A stretch of DNA of 64,000 bases from Wenzhouxiangella limi (GTDB lineage Bacteria; Pseudomonadota; Gammaproteobacteria; Xanthomonadales; Wenzhouxiangellaceae): assembly GCF_010499265.1 (NCBI RefSeq), contig NZ_JAAGSC010000043.1, forward strand, positions 193,843 to 257,842, read 5' to 3'. A model generated the notes under the pieces. It was not told the DNA's origin. It ran no database searches and saw nothing but the letters and a program-made list of their open reading frames with translations. Below, piece after piece: positions 37,290-45,111 of this stretch. A program made the position numbers and the translations under genes. Every line of letters starts with the position of its first letter. The stretch's first letter is position 1.

Positions 37290-39896
37290 ATGAAAAAGCT
37301 TTTACTGGCGGCCATGGTGGCCGTTTCCGGCAATTTGGCTGCGCAGGTCGACGCTCAGCCTGAGGATCAAGCGCGGGCGATGAATCAGTCGCCGACCCTG
37401 ACCTTTGCCGGCGATCGCTACCGAGTGGGCGTGGGTATCGACACCGAATTCGACTTCATCGGCGAGTTCACGGCGGCCTTGACCGAGTCTCCAAGCTCGG
37501 CCCTGATCGGCGAGGGCTGGCTGGGGCGAAAAAGTGCCGGCGGGCTGAAACTCAACTATCACTGGTTGTTCGGGGGCAGCTCCGAGTTGGGTCCCGACGG
37601 GCCGGTTTACACTGACGGCCGCGTAGCCAAACTGTTTGTCGCCGCCGATCAGAACCAGCACGATGACCGCAAGCTCACCCTGGGCGCAGGCTATGAGTAC
37701 GAGGACTGGTTCATGAGTCTTTACGGTATGCGGGCCCTGACCGACGAGCGCCTGGTCAACCGCGCCGTGGACTTAAGCGAAATCACGGTGCGCGGCGAGC
37801 TGGACGGTCGCGGCTTTACCCGGATCGACCAGCTGGAGCGGGTGACCGAGCTGTTCGAAAAGCCGTTCGACTGGGGCGTCGGCCTGCGGGCGGGACGCTA
37901 CTACGACGATCGCCTGCTGCGGCTGCGCGGCGGACTCGATTACGAAAACGGCGATTTCGGCAATACACAGCTGACCGCATCGTTTACCGCCGATCGGTTT
38001 TTTGCCGGCACACCGCACGGCCTGTCGCTGCGCACGGGCTGGGCGGTCAAGCGCGGCGACCTGGTCGAGGATCGCAACGATCTGCGCGCCTCGCTGGTTT
38101 ACAGCTATAGCTTTGGCGGCAACCACCGCCCGGTTCGGGTTTTCCGCGAGCAGGCGGTCGAAGTGATGCCCGAGCCGCGTTTTGAAGAGCGGGCGGTGGC
38201 CACCGAGGTCACGCTGTCCGACCAGGCCACGTTTGGACTCGACAGCGCTGAGCTGCGTTCGGGCGCGCGCGAGACCTTGTCGGAATTGCTGGGGGCGATC
38301 CGGGAAGGGCGCTTGGTCGGTCGCATCCAGGTGGTCGGCCATACCTGTGACCTGGGACCCGCGGCATACAACCAGCGCTTGAGTGAGCGGCGGGCGCAGT
38401 CTGTCGTTGATTACCTGCGCTCGGCCGGCATCGAAGCCGATGAAATTACCTGGGAAGGGCGCGGCGAGAGCGAGCCCCGGTACCCCAACGACAGCGAAGA
38501 GAACCGCAGCCGCAATCGCCGGGTCGAGATCGCTTTCGTGACCGAGCAGTCGCGCACTGAACGCGTCCAGGTGAGCCCGGAGGGCCCGATTACCGAGATG
38601 CGACAGGTCGAAGTACCCGTGGAGGCCCCGTGGATCCGACGCGCGCTGCGCAACCCGGTCCAGCACAAGCGCGAGGTCGATACCTATCGCTTTGAGGAAG
38701 TGACCGATACGATCACCGAGGGCGAGGTGGTACTGGACAATCAGCCGCCGCAGGCAAGCGACAGTTCGTTTAGCGTTGAGCAGGACTCGACAGACAACCG
38801 GCTTGACGTGCTGGCCAACGACAGCGATCCGGATGGAGACGCGTTGACGATTGTAGACGTGACCAGCCCAGGCAACGGCGAAGCCGTGATCAGCGGTGAT
38901 GCGGTCCTCTACACGCCGGCCGAGGATTTTTTCGGCACTGACCAATTCAGCTATACGATCGACGACGGCCTCGGTGGCCAGGCGATGGCGACCGTTACGG
39001 TATCCGTCGATCGCGCCAATCTGGTGCCTGAAGCCAACGACATATCCTTCAGCGTCGAGCAGGATTCCAGCGACAACCGGCTTGACGTGCTGGACAACGA
39101 CAGTGATCCGGACGGAGATACGCTGACGGTTGTGGACGTAAGCAGCCCGGCCAACGGCGAGGCCGTCATCAGCGGCGATGCGGTTTTGTATACGCCGGCG
39201 CCGGAATTTTCCGGTACAGACGAGTTTACTTATACGGTTGATGACGGCTTCGGCGGCCAGGCGACGGCGACCGTAACGGTGACGGTCAGAAGCGCTAATC
39301 AGTCCCCACAAGCCAATGATGTCAGCGCGAGCACGCAGCGCACTCAGGTGGTGGATATCGACGTGCTGGCCAGTGCCAGTGATCCGGATGGTGACCGTTT
39401 GCAAATATCGGATTTCGACCAGCCGGCCAATGGGTCAGTGGTTCAGTCGGGAGAGTTGCTGCGATACCAACCGGACCAGCTTTTCTTTGGCGAGGATACG
39501 TTCAACTTCACCGTTGACGATGGTCGCGGTGGCCAGGCAACCGCGCAAGTGGTGGTCAGCGTGGCCTTTGCCAACCAGGCGCCGGTGGCGCAGCCCGATG
39601 CTGCGTCAGGCCCGCCGGGCGTGCCGATTACAGTGGATGTGCTGGCCAACGATTCCGATCCGGATGGCGACCCGCTCGAGATCATTGACGTCGTCCGGGT
39701 CACTTCTGCGGGGGCGGAGACCACGATTAACGATGACGGGACGATTTCGTTTTCCATCAGCGCCAGCTGCAATGGCTTCAATTTGTTCCGCTATACCGTG
39801 CGCGATCCGTTTGGCGCCACAGCCACGGCTAACGTGACGGTGCGTCGTGAGTCCGAAGAATCTGGAACCGAGTCGAACCTCGAATGTTTCCTGTAA
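37290..39896 (+). CDS. OmpA-family outer-membrane protein with four C-terminal Ig-like repeats
   Basis: An 868-residue protein with signal peptide (1-22). Residues about 35-280 look like a beta-barrel (alternating aromatic strands such as L-T-L-G-A-G-Y-E-Y and V-G-L-R-A-G-R-Y-Y). An OmpA peptidoglycan-binding domain (about 300-420) has F-G-L-D-S-A-E-L-R, G-H-T-C-D-L-G and L-S-E-R-R-A-Q-S-V. After a 60-residue linker come four Ig/cadherin-like modules starting at residues 484, 577, 670 and 762. All carry a S-D-P-D-G-D calcium-type motif, preceded by N-D in modules 1, 2 and 4. The last module has cysteines in S-A-S-C-N-G and at the extreme end (L-E-C-F-L). In GHTCDLG a cysteine (C353) takes the place of the aspartate that contacts diaminopimelate in E. 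coli OmpA. Confidence 0.85.
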   Translation: MKKLLLAAMVAVSGNLAAQVDAQPEDQARAMNQSPTLTFAGDRYRVGVGIDTEFDFIGEFTAALTESPSSALIGEGWLGRKSAGGLKLNYHWLFGGSSELGPDGPVYTDGRVAKLFVAADQNQHDDRKLTLGAGYEYEDWFMSLYGMRALTDERLVNRAVDLSEITVRGELDGRGFTRIDQLERVTELFEKPFDWGVGLRAGRYYDDRLLRLRGGLDYENGDFGNTQLTASFTADRFFAGTPHGLSLRTGWAVKRGDLVEDRNDLRASLVYSYSFGGNHRPVRVFREQAVEVMPEPRFEERAVATEVTLSDQATFGLDSAELRSGARETLSELLGAIREGRLVGRIQVVGHTCDLGPAAYNQRLSERRAQSVVDYLRSAGIEADEITWEGRGESEPRYPNDSEENRSRNRRVEIAFVTEQSRTERVQVSPEGPITEMRQVEVPVEAPWIRRALRNPVQHKREVDTYRFEEVTDTITEGEVVLDNQPPQASDSSFSVEQDSTDNRLDVLANDSDPDGDALTIVDVTSPGNGEAVISGDAVLYTPAEDFFGTDQFSYTIDDGLGGQAMATVTVSVDRANLVPEANDISFSVEQDSSDNRLDVLDNDSDPDGDTLTVVDVSSPANGEAVISGDAVLYTPAPEFSGTDEFTYTVDDGFGGQATATVTVTVRSANQSPQANDVSASTQRTQVVDIDVLASASDPDGDRLQISDFDQPANGSVVQSGELLRYQPDQLFFGEDTFNFTVDDGRGGQATAQVVVSVAFANQAPVAQPDAASGPPGVPITVDVLANDSDPDGDPLEIIDVVRVTSAGAETTINDDGTISFSISASCNGFNLFRYTVRDPFGATATANVTVRRESEESGTESNLECFL
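38739..39842 (+). repeat. Tandem Ig-like module repeats within a gene
   Basis: Four in-frame units of about 276-280 bases begin at 38739, 39018, 39297 and 39573. The first two are nearly identical in protein (S-F-S-V-E-Q-D-S and A-V-I-S-G-D-A-V-L-Y-T-P recur) and clearly similar in DNA, indicating recent duplication. The third and fourth have diverged. Confidence 0.9.
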
Positions 39897-39951
39897 CGGA
39901 AAGACGGAGCATGGGGTTGCCGAGCTAAAGCATTCGCAGGCGATCAGGGAT

Positions 39952-40995
39952 CTATTGAGCCATTAACAGCGGCTGAAGGCGGACGACGACATCTTCAGCG
40001 CGGATCAGGTCCATGACCCTTGGGTACTCCAGCCGGCGTCCCCAGCGCAGTGCCTCCGGCGGCTTTCCGGTAAATTTCCGCGCGGCTTCGGGATAGCGGT
40101 CCACGCAGTGCTCCAGGCTGCCCAGCGGTCCGGAGCGGCGCGACCAGGTCGCGGCGTACAGGCCGACGACTGGCGTGCCCATGGCCGCGGCGAAGTGGGC
40201 CGGTCCGGCGTCGGGCGAGATCACGCAGGCAGCGCGCTCCATCATCGCCAGCGCCTGATCCAGCGTGTCCTGGCCGATGAGGTTGAGTACCGGTGCTTTC
40301 GTTTCCCGGAGGATCTGCTCGCCCAGATCGCGCTCGGTTACGCTGGGACCGCCGACCAGAATGACCGGTCGTCCGGCCTGTTGGACGATCCAGTCGGCGA
40401 CCCGGGCATAGCCGGTCGCGTGCCAGTTGCGCCCCGGATGGCTGGAAGCCGGGCTGATCAGCACCGCCTGGTCCGCTTCGGGCTGGTACCGAAGGGCGAA
40501 AGCCCGGCCGGCATCGGTGACCGGCAGGGTCCGTTCCGCAGCGTCCGTAGACAGTCCGAGATGTTCGGCGAAGGAGCGTAACGCCACGGCCTGATGCTGG
40601 AAAGGTGATTCGTTGATGCGCTCATTGATGACCAGCCCGTGCCCTTCGCGCGAGCGCTGACGGTCGAAGCCGATTCGGCGGCGGGCACGAACCAGCAGGG
40701 ACAGCAGGTTGGCGCGCGCCGAAACCTGAGCATGGAGCAGAATGTCGAAGCGGCGCCCCTGCAGCTGGCGACGAACATGCGACCAGGCAGCAAGCCCCGC
40801 CTTCTTGTTGAATACAATGAATTCCACGCCCGGCAGTGATTGGACCAGGCGATGTTCGGCCCGGCCGATAATCCAGGTCAGGCGCGCTTCGGGCCAGGCT
40901 TGCTGCAGGGTTCGGACCAAGGGCACGGTATTGCAGACATCGCCCAGGGCGGAGAGGCGCAGCAGGCAAACGGAGGTCGGTTTGGCCGATGGCAT
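39952..40995 (-). CDS. Glycosyltransferase family 9 (heptosyltransferase-like)
   Basis: A 347-residue GT-B glycosyltransferase of the ADP-heptose:LPS heptosyltransferase family, acting on the inner core of lipopolysaccharide at the cytoplasmic face. Motifs are L-R-L-S-A-L-G-D-V-C-N-T-V-P near the start, I-S-P-A-S-S-H-P-G-R-N-W, L-V-G-G-P-S-V-T-E-R-D, and the C-terminal I-S-P-D-A-G-P-A-H-F-A-A-A-M-G-T-P-V-V-G-L-Y. ATG 40995 is used because it precedes the glycine-rich loop as in relatives. The start lies 14 bases from the divergent Kdo kinase start. Confidence 0.9.
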   Translation of the reverse strand: MPSAKPTSVCLLRLSALGDVCNTVPLVRTLQQAWPEARLTWIIGRAEHRLVQSLPGVEFIVFNKKAGLAAWSHVRRQLQGRRFDILLHAQVSARANLLSLLVRARRRIGFDRQRSREGHGLVINERINESPFQHQAVALRSFAEHLGLSTDAAERTLPVTDAGRAFALRYQPEADQAVLISPASSHPGRNWHATGYARVADWIVQQAGRPVILVGGPSVTERDLGEQILRETKAPVLNLIGQDTLDQALAMMERAACVISPDAGPAHFAAAMGTPVVGLYAATWSRRSGPLGSLEHCVDRYPEAARKFTGKPPEALRWGRRLEYPRVMDLIRAEDVVVRLQPLLMAQ

Positions 40996-41009
40996 GAGGA
41001 GTACAGCTC

Positions 41010-41696
41010 TTGGAACGAGTCCTGGAAACGCGAGCAGGGACCTGCATTCTAGTCGATGCCGATGTGTCGGAGCCGGTGGACATCGATTGGTTCGATCCGG
41101 CCTGGTGGCAGCGGCGCGGGGCGGTTCGTCAGCAGCTGGGAGGTCGCGGACAGGCTCTGCTGCTCGATGCACCGATTGGCGAGCTGGTGCTGCGCCGGTT
41201 TCAAAGAGGTGGGCTGGTCGCCCGTTTTTCCAGCGACCGCTACGTTTGGCAGGGTGTTGATCAGACCCGATCCTTTCGCGAGTTTCGCCTGCTTCAGCGG
41301 CTTCGGGAACGCGGGCTGCCGGTGCCCGCGCCCGTCGCTGCCAGCGCCAAGCGCCAGGGCCTGTTCTATCGCGCGGGACTGCTGACCCGTCTGATTCCGG
41401 AGGCCAGGGAGCTGGCGGGGCTGGCCGAGGCGCTTTCGCTCACGCAGTGGCGCGAACTGGCCGGGACCCTGGACGATTTCTTTGCCGCCGGCTTATGGCA
41501 TCCGGATCTGAATGCACGTAATCTGCTGCTGGATGCGCAGGGACGCTGGCATCTGCTCGACCTGGATCGGGCATGTCTACGGGCCGCCCAAGTCGATGGC
41601 ACAAAGATGCGCCGGCGGCTGGCGCGTTCACTTGAGAAGCTGGCGGCCCCCGGCTGGCGGCCGGGGTTTGATGCGACGCTGGGGAAGGATCTTTGA
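41010..41696 (+). CDS. kdkA: 3-deoxy-D-manno-octulosonic acid (Kdo) kinase
   Basis: A 228-residue kinase that phosphorylates Kdo in lipid A-inner core. The protein kinase-like fold shows L-R-R-F-Q-R-G-G-L, D-R-Y, T-R-S-F-R-E-F-R-L-L-Q, G-L-P-V-P-A-P-V-A-A, the catalytic H-P-D-L-N-A-R-N-L-L-L and metal-binding L-L-D-L-D-R. These match Haemophilus KdkA closely. Translation starts at TTG 41010: GAGGAG at 40996-41001 is eight bases upstream. This ribosome site overlaps the first codon of the divergent heptosyltransferase gene. Confidence 0.9.
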   Translation: MERVLETRAGTCILVDADVSEPVDIDWFDPAWWQRRGAVRQQLGGRGQALLLDAPIGELVLRRFQRGGLVARFSSDRYVWQGVDQTRSFREFRLLQRLRERGLPVPAPVAASAKRQGLFYRAGLLTRLIPEARELAGLAEALSLTQWRELAGTLDDFFAAGLWHPDLNARNLLLDAQGRWHLLDLDRACLRAAQVDGTKMRRRLARSLEKLAAPGWRPGFDATLGKDL

Positions 41697-41715
41697 GGCG
41701 AGACGTGCGAACCCG

Positions 41716-42654
41716 TCAGACGCCGCGATGGGTGCGTGCGATTGCCTCGACAAAACCCAGCCAGGCTTCCGCGGTGATCTTTGGCGCCTCCAGCATGGGC
41801 AAGTGGCCGACCTTGTCCAGAACCAGCACTTGCGTTGTCGGCATCAACTCGGCCAGCAAGGCCGCGCCCGAGGGATGCAGCACCTGATCGGCCTGGCCCC
41901 AGGTGATCAGAGCCGGTATCGGCAGATCGCGGGCCAGTTCTTCCAGTGGTCGCGAGTCGTAGCGCATGGCGTCGAAAATGCGCTGGGCGCGCACGGCGTG
42001 GGCCATTGCCCGCAGGGCCAGGAAACGCAACAGCGGTGCGGGGATCCAGGGGGGGCGGACGAAACAATAGTCCATCAGGCGCCGAAAGTCGGCCGGATCG
42101 CGAACCACCAGCGGGTTATGGCGCTCCTCAGCAACCTCCTCGAAGACCGGCGACAGCTGGGCGGTGTGCAGGCCGCCCGGCGCCAGCAGCCACAGCGCAC
42201 GGACGCGTTCCGGCGCCTGTCTGGCCATCGCCACGGCCAGGTAGCCACCCATGGAGTTGCCGCCAAGATAGAAATGGTGCACGCCAAGCGCATCCAGCCA
42301 GCCGAGAATGCGCCGGGCAAGCTCCTCGATGCGGAAGCTGGGAAGGTCTTCGATTCGGGTGTCGCCAAAGCCGGGCAGATCCGGGGCTAGAATGCGAAAA
42401 TGCGCCCGCAGCCTGGCAGAAACTCGACAAAAATGGTCGGCGTCGGCGTTGAATCCGTGGAGCAGCACCAGCGGCTCGCCGCAGCCGCCCTCGAGGTAGT
42501 GCCACTCAATCCCGTCGTGATCAATGTGGCGGCTGCCAAGACCTGCCCGCCGTCGCTCGGCCCACTGGAAGAAACGCCCCAGCGGCCTGGGCCACAGCCG
42601 CCAGAACAGGACGGCCAGCCCGAGCAGAAGCAGCGCAATAAACCACAGCATCAT
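41716..42654 (-). CDS. Membrane-anchored alpha/beta hydrolase
   Basis: A 312-residue hydrolase with an N-terminal membrane helix (M-M-L-W-F-I-A-L-L-L-L-G-L-A-V-L-F). The fold shows L-V-L-L-H-G-F-N-A-D (oxyanion), D-L-P-G-F-G, the nucleophile elbow G-G-N-S-M-G-G-Y, an acid in I-T-W-G-Q-A-D-Q-V, and the histidine in V-G-H-L-P-M-L-E. It resembles lipases and esterases of the short-chain group; the substrate is unknown. Start 42654 or 42651 (adjacent ATGs). It converges with kdkA, 19 bases apart. Confidence 0.85.
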   Translation of the reverse strand: MMLWFIALLLLGLAVLFWRLWPRPLGRFFQWAERRRAGLGSRHIDHDGIEWHYLEGGCGEPLVLLHGFNADADHFCRVSARLRAHFRILAPDLPGFGDTRIEDLPSFRIEELARRILGWLDALGVHHFYLGGNSMGGYLAVAMARQAPERVRALWLLAPGGLHTAQLSPVFEEVAEERHNPLVVRDPADFRRLMDYCFVRPPWIPAPLLRFLALRAMAHAVRAQRIFDAMRYDSRPLEELARDLPIPALITWGQADQVLHPSGAALLAELMPTTQVLVLDKVGHLPMLEAPKITAEAWLGFVEAIARTHRGV

Positions 42655-42772
42655 TTTTGCCGATAACCCGTCTGCCAGATGAGCGACACCACGCCGGAAG
42701 CATACCTGAACTTTTTCGGCCCCGGGGCGGCTTACACTGTCGCACCACCGAGATGGCACATGCAATGAAAAC

Positions 42773-43282
42773 ATGAACCAGCAGGGCGGATTGACGCTGC
42801 TGACCGCGGCCATGGTGGCGATCGTGGCCAGCGCGAATTATCTGGTGCAGTTTCCGGTCAACGAGTGGCTGACCTGGGGCGCGCTGACCTACCCGATCTC
42901 TTATTTCGTCACCGATCTGACCAATCGCTGGTACGGGTCGGAGCTTGCGCGCCGCGTGGTCTATGTCGGCTTCGTGCTCGCAGTGATTTTGTCGGTCTGG
43001 CTGGCCAGCCCACGGATCGCGCTGGCTTCGGGCACGGCTTTTCTGGTGTCGCAGCTGATGGATGTCGCGATTTTCAACCGTCTTCGTGAGCACTCGTGGT
43101 GGCGAGCGCCACTGATTTCGAGCGTGCTGGGGTCCCTGGTGGATACGGCGCTGTTTTTCGCGCTGGCTTTCTATGGCACTGACTTGCCCTGGGTCACCCT
43201 GGCGAGCGGCGATTACGCGGTCAAGGTCGCCATTGCCGGCATGATGTTGGGCCCCTACCGGATGCTTGTGGCGCGTGGGTGA
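42773..43282 (+). CDS. VUT-family transporter (queuosine precursor transporter-like)
   Basis: A 169-residue membrane protein with about five or six helices. Diagnostic features are T-Y-P-I-S-Y-F-V-T-D-L-T-N-R-W-Y-G and F-L-V-S-Q-L-M-D-V-A-I-F-N-R-L-R, shared with YhhQ, which imports queuosine precursors for tRNA modification. It is shorter than E. coli YhhQ (about 220), lacking part of the N-terminus. A gene for the EamA transporter overlaps its end by eight bases. No riboswitch could be recognised in the 118 bases upstream. Confidence 0.85.
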   Translation: MNQQGGLTLLTAAMVAIVASANYLVQFPVNEWLTWGALTYPISYFVTDLTNRWYGSELARRVVYVGFVLAVILSVWLASPRIALASGTAFLVSQLMDVAIFNRLREHSWWRAPLISSVLGSLVDTALFFALAFYGTDLPWVTLASGDYAVKVAIAGMMLGPYRMLVARG

Positions 43283-44150
43283 GTTCTTTTCGGTCGCCTG
43301 CGCGGCCTGCTGGGCGCTGGCGGTGGTGTTGTTCCGGCGCTCGGGGGAAACCTTGCCGGCCTTCGAGCTCAACCTGTTCAAAAACCTGCTGGCGAGTGCC
43401 CTGATGGTGCCCACCATCCTGATTTTTCATGGTCCCGCGCTGCCCGGCTACAGCCTGCCGGAGTGGGGCATCGTCCTGTTGTCGGGGCTGGTCGGAATCG
43501 CCATCGCCGATACCTGGTACCTGCGCGCGCTCAACCTGATGGGGGCCAGTCGCACCGGCGTGGTTGCGATGCTGTTCTCGCCCTTTGTGGTGCTTTTTTC
43601 GGTTCTTTTTCTGGCCGAATCCCTGCGCCCGCTACAGTATCTGGGCTTTATCGTCGTTCTGGCCGGCGTATTGCTGGTGACCTGGCATCGAAATCGCCAG
43701 GAGATCAGCCTTCGGGCGCTTCGCCTGGGCGTTGCGTTCGGCGCCGGGAGTGTTCTGCTGATGGCGCTGGGCATTGTCATGGTCAAGCCCATCCTGGAAA
43801 CGCACGAATTTCTATGGACGATGGGCGTTCGACTGGCTGCCGGTGTGGCGGGAATGCTGGTCTATGTGCACGTCGGCCGCGGCTGGCAGCGGATGGGCAT
43901 TCATTTCCGTGCCTCCCAGCCCTGGCCAACCATCATTTTTGCCAGTGTGATGGGCAGCTATGTCTCCATGATGCTGTGGCTGGCCGGCTACAAGCTGACC
44001 CAGGCTTCCATCGCCTCGGTCCTCAACGAAACCGCTTCTGCCTTTATCGTTCTTTTGGCCTGGCTGGTGCTGGGCGAACCGTTGACCCGGCGCAAGCTTG
44101 CCGGAGTAAGCCTGGCGTTTGCTGGCGTGAGCCTTGTCGTGTTGCTTTGA
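43275..44150 (+). CDS. EamA-family (DMT) transporter
   Basis: A 291-residue inner-membrane protein with about ten helices in two EamA halves. The first half contains C-W-A-L-A-V-V-L-F-R-R-S-G-E and ends L-L-V-T-W-H; the second ends with A-S-V-L-N-E-T-A-S-A-F-I-V-L-L-A-W and L-G-E-P-L-T. Such proteins export or import metabolites; the substrate cannot be predicted. GTG 43275 gives a family-like start (G-E-F-F-S); TTG 43266 is possible. It overlaps the VUT gene, so they are likely cotranscribed. Confidence 0.87.
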   Translation: MGEFFSVACAACWALAVVLFRRSGETLPAFELNLFKNLLASALMVPTILIFHGPALPGYSLPEWGIVLLSGLVGIAIADTWYLRALNLMGASRTGVVAMLFSPFVVLFSVLFLAESLRPLQYLGFIVVLAGVLLVTWHRNRQEISLRALRLGVAFGAGSVLLMALGIVMVKPILETHEFLWTMGVRLAAGVAGMLVYVHVGRGWQRMGIHFRASQPWPTIIFASVMGSYVSMMLWLAGYKLTQASIASVLNETASAFIVLLAWLVLGEPLTRRKLAGVSLAFAGVSLVVLL

Positions 44151-44170
44151 GGGTGAGCTTATCCCCGAGT

Positions 44171-44446
44171 TTACGAACGCGAGGACGGGTTGCCTGTCTC
44201 GTCGGTACCGGCAGGATGGTCGGGCTCGGGGTCGGTGCCGGGCACCGGATCGTGGCCTCCGGCGCATAGCGGGTGGCAGCGCAGAATGCGTTTGAACGCC
44301 AGCCAGCTGCCGCGGCCCGCGCCGTACAGCTCGATGGCCTGCCGAGCGTACACTGAGCAGGTGGGTGTGAAACGGCACTGTCCGCCAATCCAGGGTGAAA
44401 GGACATAGCGGTAGGCGCGAATCAGGGCCAGCAGAAAGCGTTGCAT
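44171..44446 (-). CDS. yidD: Membrane protein insertion efficiency factor YidD
   Basis: A 91-residue small protein helping YidC-dependent membrane insertion. It has the family core I-R-A-Y-R-Y-V-L-S-P-W-I-G and C-R-F-T-P-T-C-S-V-Y-A-R-Q-A-I, then L-R-C-H-P-L-C-A-G-G-H-D-P-V-P. The N-terminal amphipathic helix is present. It is not next to rnpA or yidC as in most genomes; it stands between the EamA gene (convergent) and dksA (divergent). Confidence 0.95.
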   Translation of the reverse strand: MQRFLLALIRAYRYVLSPWIGGQCRFTPTCSVYARQAIELYGAGRGSWLAFKRILRCHPLCAGGHDPVPGTDPEPDHPAGTDETGNPSSRS

Positions 44447-44451
44447 ACGGG

Positions 44452-44482
44452 TTGTGTCGTCTCGGTGTTTAACCTATATAAT
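44452..44482 (+). promoter_or_regulatory. Promoter of dksA
   Basis: A perfect TATAAT lies at 44477-44482. The -35 is poor: TTGTGT at 44452-44457 with 19-base spacing, or GTGTCG at 44454 with 17. Transcription would begin near 44489, leaving a leader of about 37 bases before dksA. Confidence 0.5.
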
Positions 44483-44525
44483 TGCAGGTTTGCTGTTTCA
44501 ACAGGCGCGAGGCAAACTGATCTCC

Positions 44526-44954
44526 ATGTCCAATAACAGTGTAAAACTGCCCAAGGGGTACAAGCCGTCCGAGGATGAGGAGTATATGTCCCCGGAACAC
44601 CTGGAATACTTTCGTCAGATGCTGCTGAAATGGCGAAGCGAACTGATCGAGGAATCTCAGGAGACCATCAACAATCTGCGCGGAGAAGTCCGCGACGTCG
44701 GGGATGAGGCCGAACGGGCCAGCCGGGAGACGGAAAACAGCCTCGAGTTGCGCACCCGCGACCGCTATCGCAAGCTGCTGGGAAAGATCGACCAGGCGCT
44801 GGGTCGGGTCGAAGACGGCTCTTACGGGTACTGCGAGGAGACCGGCGAGGAGATCGGTCTGGCGCGCCTGGAAGCACGGCCGATCGCTACGCTCTGCCTG
44901 GATGCGCAGGAGCGCTGGGAGCTCAAGCAAAAGCAGATGCGTGACAGCCGCTGA
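44526..44954 (+). CDS. dksA: RNA polymerase-binding transcription factor DksA, two-cysteine type
   Basis: A 142-residue secondary-channel factor that with ppGpp adjusts rRNA and amino acid gene transcription. The coiled coil keeps the functional tip D57-V-G-D60-E-A62. The C-terminal zinc-finger region reads C103-E-E-T106 and C124-L-D-A127, so two of the four zinc cysteines of E. coli DksA are lost; spacing (17 residues) is kept. Such C-x-x-T/C-x-x-A forms are known, as in Pseudomonas DksA2, and do not need zinc. ATG 44526 gives the expected N-terminal length. Confidence 0.93.
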   Translation: MSNNSVKLPKGYKPSEDEEYMSPEHLEYFRQMLLKWRSELIEESQETINNLRGEVRDVGDEAERASRETENSLELRTRDRYRKLLGKIDQALGRVEDGSYGYCEETGEEIGLARLEARPIATLCLDAQERWELKQKQMRDSR

Positions 44955-45111
44955 CTCAGCTGCCCCAGCGGAAGGTGTCTGGAACTTTGCAATCGTTAAT
45001 AATGTCCACTCGTGAGCGGAACTAAAATTTCAGGTTCCGGTGAAAGCATGGGTCGGCCAGGTCGGCAAGCGCTCATCCGGACGTGATATCTCAATGGAAG
45101 AGGGAAGTGAA

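Noticed and set aside
42655-42772. PreQ1 riboswitch before the queuosine precursor transporter
   Set aside because: No matching C-rich/A-rich aptamer pattern was recognised.
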